Below, in pieces: positions 13,199 to 16,986 of a stretch of DNA of 16,986 nt. Location of the stretch: positions 1 to 16,986 of the forward strand of contig JAGPUU010000345.1 in the NCBI GenBank assembly GCA_018067325.1. The letters are read 5' to 3'. Numbering within the stretch: the first letter of the stretch is position 1; each line of letters opens with the position of its first letter. The stretch comes from Amphritea sp. GTDB lineage: Bacteria > Pseudomonadota > Gammaproteobacteria > Pseudomonadales > Balneatricaceae. Under the pieces are notes generated by a model. The model was not told the origin of the DNA. It searched no databases and saw only the letters and a program-made list of their open reading frames with translations. The translations under genes and the position numbers were made by a program.

Positions 13199-13921
13199 TT
13201 ACAGCTCCTGCCCGAAATGGTCGAGATTGCCTGTCTCAATCAGAAATTGCTGGTAGACAAATGCGGCAATGATCAAACGAGTATCTTCATCCAGATCAAA
13301 AAACTTAAAACCATGATTATAAACACTGCCGGACTCAACTGAGGTTGAATGAACATTTCGCAGCTCAACAGGCACCAGCAATACCTGATCAATATCGCCA
13401 ATTTTCAGACGGGTCGTTAAATAAAAATAATCACCTACATTACCCAGGGCCTGAGGCAGTTGAAGGCAAGCACCACCCATACTGATATCAATACAGAGAG
13501 CACTGGCAGGCAGACCTTCCCTCTCCGCCATCTCATCATGATCATCCATTGAACAGCTGAGCCGAACCGAAACCCGTGTATGTTCACGAATGCGTTTCTG
13601 ATCAACCTGCTGCGGATACTCTAACACCCAGTATCCGAATGGCTGATCATGTAGCTTCAGTATTTTGCAGCTAAAGTTGCAGATCCGGTTGCCACTAATC
13701 AAGCGCAGACTGGCAATGTTACCTTCATTAATTGATGAAGAGACTCCGTTTTTTAGCGACGGCGCTGAAATCATAATGCCGTTATTTTCGGAATAGCCCA
13801 GTAACTTAGACGTAAAGCGCGCTCGGGGGGAGCGGATATCAACCCGAACAGGCTCACCAATCTGAAGCCGCAATTCAGACAGAGGTTTATCAGTTTCAGT
13901 TGATTCAAGTTGCAAGGTCAT
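13199..13921 (-). CDS. PilZ-domain cyclic-di-GMP receptor, YcgR-like
   Basis: A cytoplasmic protein of 240 residues with an N-terminal YcgR-type beta domain (about 12-105; IGEPVRVDI at 21-29) and a C-terminal PilZ domain (about 108-230). Both cyclic-di-GMP motifs are intact: RxxxR at 112-116 (REHTR) and DxSxxG at 145-150 (DISMGG). It should therefore bind the second messenger. YcgR relatives act as flagellar brakes, but no flagellar gene is near, so the target is open. I chose the ATG at 13921. The frame continues to a TTG at 13963, which adds 14 residues but lacks a ribosome-binding site. Neither start is strong. It lies between pdxB and the NAD-kinase-like gene in an apparent operon. Confidence 0.85.
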   Translation of the reverse strand: MTLQLESTETDKPLSELRLQIGEPVRVDIRSPRARFTSKLLGYSENNGIMISAPSLKNGVSSSINEGNIASLRLISGNRICNFSCKILKLHDQPFGYWVLEYPQQVDQKRIREHTRVSVRLSCSMDDHDEMAEREGLPASALCIDISMGGACLQLPQALGNVGDYFYLTTRLKIGDIDQVLLVPVELRNVHSTSVESGSVYNHGFKFFDLDEDTRLIIAAFVYQQFLIETGNLDHFGQEL

Positions 13922-13986
13922 TAAACCCAATCCATTAAGGAGTGTAAGCAGATCATTATCCAATAAACTGATAGTGCAACAAAGCG

Positions 13987-15132
13987 TTATTCGAGAAGAA
14001 ACCCAACCGCTTGTAGCTGGTCTGCCAGTAATTTATCAGGTTTAACACCCTGTAACTGGGCTGCAGCAAACTCCCTGCGCACAGGATATTGTTTACGCAG
14101 CATGTCAAAGTTCGTAGGCTGAGCCTTTTTATCCATCAGGGAGTCCATAAAACGGCTATGATCCGCTTCCGGCTGATAAACCCGATGCACGATGTCTGTA
14201 AGATTTTCACTGCCATCCAGCGTTATCTGAAGTTCATTACCCGCATCACAGAGGCAATCAGCGAGATCGATCTCAGGCTTAACACCCAAATGCTGACAAA
14301 ACGCAGTGTAGAGCATCCATGTACCCCTGATTTTGCCATCAAGGCTGTAACCCGCAATATGCGGTGTTCCAATCCGAACCTGTTGCGCCAATGACTCATC
14401 GACTTTCGGTTCTTCTTCCCACACATCCAGCAGCAATGTGACATCAGGTCGCTGCCGATGCCAGTTCAGCAAAGCCGCATTATCGATAACAGGCCCTCGG
14501 CCGGCGTTTAGCAATATTGAGTTAGGCTTAATCACAGGCAGATTTCTATCATTAAAAAGATGATAGCTAGGATGGTCTCCTTCCCTTGTCAAAGGCGTAT
14601 GCAGACAGATGATATCCGCGTGCTCTAATAAAAATTCAAGCGCGACAAAGCCCTGTTCCCCCGATTCTGCCCGAGGGGGGTCATTGAGCAATAATTTTAC
14701 CCCTAATCTTTCCAGACGTTGCTGCAAGCGACGACCCACATTACCCACGCCAACAATACCCACTACCCTGTCCTGAAGCTCAAAGCTCTGTTCTACCGCA
14801 ACCATCAATAGAGTACTAATGACATATTCAGCAACCGCGTCAGCGTTACAGCCGGGGGCACTGGTAAAACCTATATCCTTGCCCTTCAGCCAATTTTTAT
14901 CGATGTGATCTGTGCCAATCGTCGCGGTACCCACAAAACCAATCGGCGTGTCCTTTATAAGCTGCGAACTAACCTTTGTGACAGAGCGCACCAGCAGTAG
15001 ATCAGCATCCTGAAGGTCACTGTTTTGAATAGTTCTTCCCGGCAGTTTACGAATGCTGCCAAAGTGACCAAATAGACGATCCACAGAGGGAATGTTTTCA
15101 TCTGCGACTATATTCAGATTGGTTAGCTTCAA
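13987..15132 (-). CDS. pdxB: Erythronate-4-phosphate dehydrogenase PdxB
   Basis: The second enzyme of the DXP-dependent pyridoxal phosphate pathway. It oxidises 4-phosphoerythronate to 2-oxo-3-hydroxy-4-phosphobutanoate with NAD in the cytoplasm. The 381 residues show the 2-hydroxyacid dehydrogenase fold: VGTATIGTDH near 67-76, the NAD loop GVGNVG at 128-133, and the catalytic triad R212 (NAGRG), E241 (WEEEP) and H258 (PHIAGYSLDGK). The C-terminal region has the PdxB dimerisation extension. I chose TTG at 15132 because GGAG lies six bases upstream; an in-frame TTG at 15144 has no such site. A perfect TATAAT lies at 15186-15181 on this strand, with only a weak -35. It heads the pdxB-pilZ-NAD kinase-like operon. 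Confidence 0.93.
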   Translation of the reverse strand: MKLTNLNIVADENIPSVDRLFGHFGSIRKLPGRTIQNSDLQDADLLLVRSVTKVSSQLIKDTPIGFVGTATIGTDHIDKNWLKGKDIGFTSAPGCNADAVAEYVISTLLMVAVEQSFELQDRVVGIVGVGNVGRRLQQRLERLGVKLLLNDPPRAESGEQGFVALEFLLEHADIICLHTPLTREGDHPSYHLFNDRNLPVIKPNSILLNAGRGPVIDNAALLNWHRQRPDVTLLLDVWEEEPKVDESLAQQVRIGTPHIAGYSLDGKIRGTWMLYTAFCQHLGVKPEIDLADCLCDAGNELQITLDGSENLTDIVHRVYQPEADHSRFMDSLMDKKAQPTNFDMLRKQYPVRREFAAAQLQGVKPDKLLADQLQAVGFLLE

Positions 15133-15180
15133 AGAAGACTCCAAAGGTTAAAAATCAGCTGGTTTAGGGGCGAAACGCCG

Positions 15181-15186
15181 ATTATA
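15181..15186 (-). promoter_or_regulatory. Probable -10 element of the pdxB operon
   Basis: A perfect TATAAT on the minus strand, 48 bp upstream of the chosen pdxB start. The -35 hexamer 17 bases further up (15209-15204, TGTCAA) is a poor match, so the assignment is tentative. Confidence 0.4.
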
Positions 15187-15242
15187 ATTGCCCGCCTTAC
15201 GGTTTGACATCATTTTCAGGCAAATTTAATTCAGGTTACTTT

Positions 15243-15491
15243 TTGATTATTCGTTGGCGCAAACAAAAGGATTATTTCATAGTCCGACTCTATCAGGATC
15301 TGATGGGGGACTGGGTGCTGAGCGAATCATGGGGAAATACCCTAAATAACAAAGGTGCCGTTAATCACACCATTTTTCATTGCTACCATGAAGCCAGCAC
15401 TCAGCTTAGAGAGATAAGTCGGCGCCAAAAATCACTGGGTTTCAAAAAAACGGTATCTAAAGAGCAGCAGAGAGAGCTCGATTTCGGTTAA
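15243..15491 (+). CDS. Small WGR-domain protein
   Basis: An 82-residue protein consisting almost entirely of a WGR-like domain. Residues 10-31 (DYFIVRLYQDLMGDWVLSESWG) and the EASTQLREISRRQKSLGF block (50-67) give the fold. WGR domains occur in PARP-family proteins and bind nucleic acid there; the role of free-standing bacterial versions is unknown. The signature reads WGN (30-32) rather than WGR. I chose TTG at 15243, seven bases after AGG, because the protein then opens with MIIRWR, as related small WGR proteins do. The frame extends to TTG at 15204 (95 residues) without a good ribosome-binding site. It diverges from pdxB and precedes trpB by 161 bp. Confidence 0.7.
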   Translation: MIIRWRKQKDYFIVRLYQDLMGDWVLSESWGNTLNNKGAVNHTIFHCYHEASTQLREISRRQKSLGFKKTVSKEQQRELDFG

Positions 15492-15541
15492 TCTTTCAGG
15501 CTCTATCCTTCTATTGTTAATAAATTAATTACTCTTAGCTG

Positions 15542-15570
15542 TTGGCATCCTTCCACAGCAGCGATATATT
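15542..15570 (+). promoter_or_regulatory. Predicted sigma-70 promoter of trpB
   Basis: TTGGCA (15542-15547), a 17-base spacer, then TATATT (15565-15570); each hexamer matches consensus at five of six positions. Start of transcription would be near 15577, leaving a leader of about 75 nt. I see no Trp-rich leader peptide or attenuator in it. Confidence 0.6.
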
Positions 15571-15652
15571 TCCCTCCTATATAACAAAATTACAAATAGC
15601 AGTGACAGCGGTATCCGATAAGTGTCCGCCAATTTGAGATAAGAGAGGTCTT

Positions 15653-16855
15653 ATGAGTAAGTTTGATTTTGCCCCAATGCCCGACACAGACGGATTTTTC
15701 GGTAACTATGGCGGCCAGATTCTTCCTCCTGAATTGATCAAGGTTATGAATGATATCAATCAGGCTTACGAAGAGATCTGCAAAACCGAAGCGTTTCAGA
15801 ACGAGCTAATGCAACTGAATCAGGATTATGTTGGCCGGCCCAGCCCGATCTATCATGCCAAACGCCTGAGTGACAAACTCGGCGGTGCTCAGATCTTTCT
15901 GAAACGCGAAGACCTGAATCACACCGGCGCTCATAAGATAAACCACTGCCTGGGCGAGGCCCTGCTGGCCAAGTTCATGGGCAAAAAGAAAGTCATCGCC
16001 GAAACCGGTGCCGGTCAACACGGCGTAGCGCTGGCGACAGCCTGTGCGCTGGTAGGCATCCCTTGTGAAATCCACATGGGTCAGGTTGATATCGAGAAAG
16101 AACACCCTAACGTTACCAAAATGAAGATTCTGGGCTGTAAACTGGTTCCGGTTACTCGAGGCACCGCCACCCTGAAAGATGCGGTCGACAGCGCCTTCGA
16201 AGAATACCTGAAAAACCCAGATGAGTTTATCTACGCTATCGGCTCAGTCGTAGGCCCTCACCCATTCCCTAAAATGGTGCGAGATTTCCAAAGCATCATC
16301 GGTCGTGAAGCCCGTCAGCAGTTCAACGACAGGCATGGTAAAAACCCAGACATCATCACCGCTTGTGTCGGCGGAGGCTCTAATGCCATCGGCCTGTTTA
16401 CCGCCTTTCTGAATGATGACGAGGTGAAAATTGTCGGTGTTGAACCTGCAGGTTTAGGGCTAGATACAGACAAACACTCCGCGACTATGACCCTGGGTAA
16501 GCCAAGCCAGATCCACGGCATGAAATGCTATGTCCTGGAAACGGAAGACGGCGAACCTATGCCGGTGCATTCTATCGCGTCAGGACTGGACTACCCAGGT
16601 GTTGGCCCTCAGCACTGCTACCTGAAAGATATCAAACGGGTAGAGTATGACTCAGTCACCGACGATGAGTGTCTCAGCGCCTTTATGACCCTGTCTCAAG
16701 TTGAAGGTATTATCCCGGCACTGGAAAGCGCCCACGCCGTCGCTTGGGCCATGCGCGTTGCACCAACCCTGGATAAAGATAAGACCATTCTGATCAACCT
16801 GTCCGGCCGTGGTGACAAAGACGCCGATTACGTGGCAGAGAAGCTGGGGCTGTAA
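15653..16855 (+). CDS. trpB: Tryptophan synthase beta-type protein (stand-alone TrpB)
   Basis: A PLP-dependent enzyme of 400 residues that in TrpAB joins indole to L-serine to make tryptophan. The PLP lysine is K95 in GAHKIN, the catalytic Glu is E117 (AETGAGQHG), the phosphate-binding loop is GGGSN (240-244), and the C-terminal LSGRGDKD is intact, so catalysis should be retained. It differs from ordinary TrpB in several places: [11 protein letters not shown] replaces the usual FGGRYVPE-type opening, HKINHCLG replaces HKTNQVLG, and [11 protein letters not shown] replaces the usual AYL segment. No trpA follows within the remaining 131 bp, and no trpI or trpF is nearby. It may be a stand-alone paralogue that uses free indole, alongside a trpBA pair elsewhere. 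The ATG follows GAGAGG by four bases, behind its own promoter. Confidence 0.88.
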   Translation: MSKFDFAPMPDTDGFFGNYGGQILPPELIKVMNDINQAYEEICKTEAFQNELMQLNQDYVGRPSPIYHAKRLSDKLGGAQIFLKREDLNHTGAHKINHCLGEALLAKFMGKKKVIAETGAGQHGVALATACALVGIPCEIHMGQVDIEKEHPNVTKMKILGCKLVPVTRGTATLKDAVDSAFEEYLKNPDEFIYAIGSVVGPHPFPKMVRDFQSIIGREARQQFNDRHGKNPDIITACVGGGSNAIGLFTAFLNDDEVKIVGVEPAGLGLDTDKHSATMTLGKPSQIHGMKCYVLETEDGEPMPVHSIASGLDYPGVGPQHCYLKDIKRVEYDSVTDDECLSAFMTLSQVEGIIPALESAHAVAWAMRVAPTLDKDKTILINLSGRGDKDADYVAEKLGL

Positions 16856-16882
16856 GTACTTAAAAAGAGCCTTGAAACAAAC

Positions 16883-16942
16883 AGAAAGGATTAGATCTTT
16901 TTTATCAATCAGTACAGATTGATGATAGATCTGATCCTTTCT
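16883..16942. terminator. Long hairpin after trpB, possible terminator
   Basis: 16883-16898 pairs with 16927-16942 over 16 bp, 15 of them Watson-Crick plus one G-U. The 28-base loop holds a second perfect 7-bp hairpin (16904-16910 with 16917-16923). It lies 28 bp after the trpB stop. No long T tract follows on the plus strand, so it may stabilise the mRNA end or terminate inefficiently. Confidence 0.6.
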
Positions 16943-16986
16943 ATCTTCCTTCCAAACCCTTCTACAAATTCGCAAGCTTATCGCAC

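Noticed and set aside
15204..15209. Perfect TTGACA as a -35 for the WGR gene
   Set aside because: The only fair -10 (TTTAAT, 15225-15230) is 15 bases away, and a start from it would leave no room for the ribosome-binding site of the chosen TTG. Probably chance.
16652..16975. 107-residue minus-strand ORF across the trpB end
   Set aside because: It runs antisense through the conserved C-terminal part of trpB and through the hairpin; no family resemblance.

Overview
The window reads as chromosomal DNA of a marine-type gammaproteobacterium, probably Oceanospirillales-like (my inference from protein character: a UspE-like stress protein, a PatZ-type acetyltransferase, a gammaproteobacterial PdxB, and DUF5610 and WGR small proteins). 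Coding is dense, many starts are TTG or GTG, and intrinsic terminators separate the units. I see no rRNA, tRNA, CRISPR array, insertion sequence or phage gene.

Layout. 1-451 (-): start of a uspE-like gene cut by the window edge. 720-1124 (+): small membrane protein made of two DUF2892 units, behind a large AT-only palindrome. 1300-2583 (+): membrane diguanylate cyclase. 2685-3242 (+): DUF5610 protein. 3313-8049 (-): three-gene envelope operon, transcribed as RND/MMPL transporter, LolA-like periplasmic protein, then outer-membrane beta-barrel. 8239-8568 (+): divergent ArsR-family regulator. 8639-11374 (-): PatZ-type lysine acetyltransferase. 11722-11982 (-): small membrane protein. 12086-15132 (-): pdxB, a PilZ-domain protein and an ATP-NAD kinase family protein, apparently one operon. 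15243-15491 (+): small WGR protein. 15653-16855 (+): trpB-type gene with no trpA next to it.

The most interesting unit is 3313-8568. The ArsR protein has the cysteine pair (C40 and C106, 66 residues apart) that defines the BigR/SqrR/YgaV persulfide sensors. The divergent operon encodes one component for each envelope layer: inner-membrane RND pump, periplasmic LolA-fold protein and outer-membrane barrel. Its promoter has a perfect TATAAT -10 overlapped by an inverted repeat, ATATTA-N8-TAATAT. The same repeat, with the same arms and spacing, sits on the promoter of the DUF2892 gene 7.4 kb away. DUF2892 modules are classic partners of this regulator family (E. coli YgaV/YgaP). The sequence therefore suggests a small sulfur-stress regulon joining a DUF2892 membrane protein to an envelope transport system of unknown cargo.

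The other units are mostly housekeeping or signalling. Cyclic-di-GMP appears twice, as a cyclase and as a PilZ receptor. Coenzyme metabolism appears in pdxB, the NAD-kinase-like gene and the PLP-dependent TrpB. Protein acetylation is represented by PatZ.
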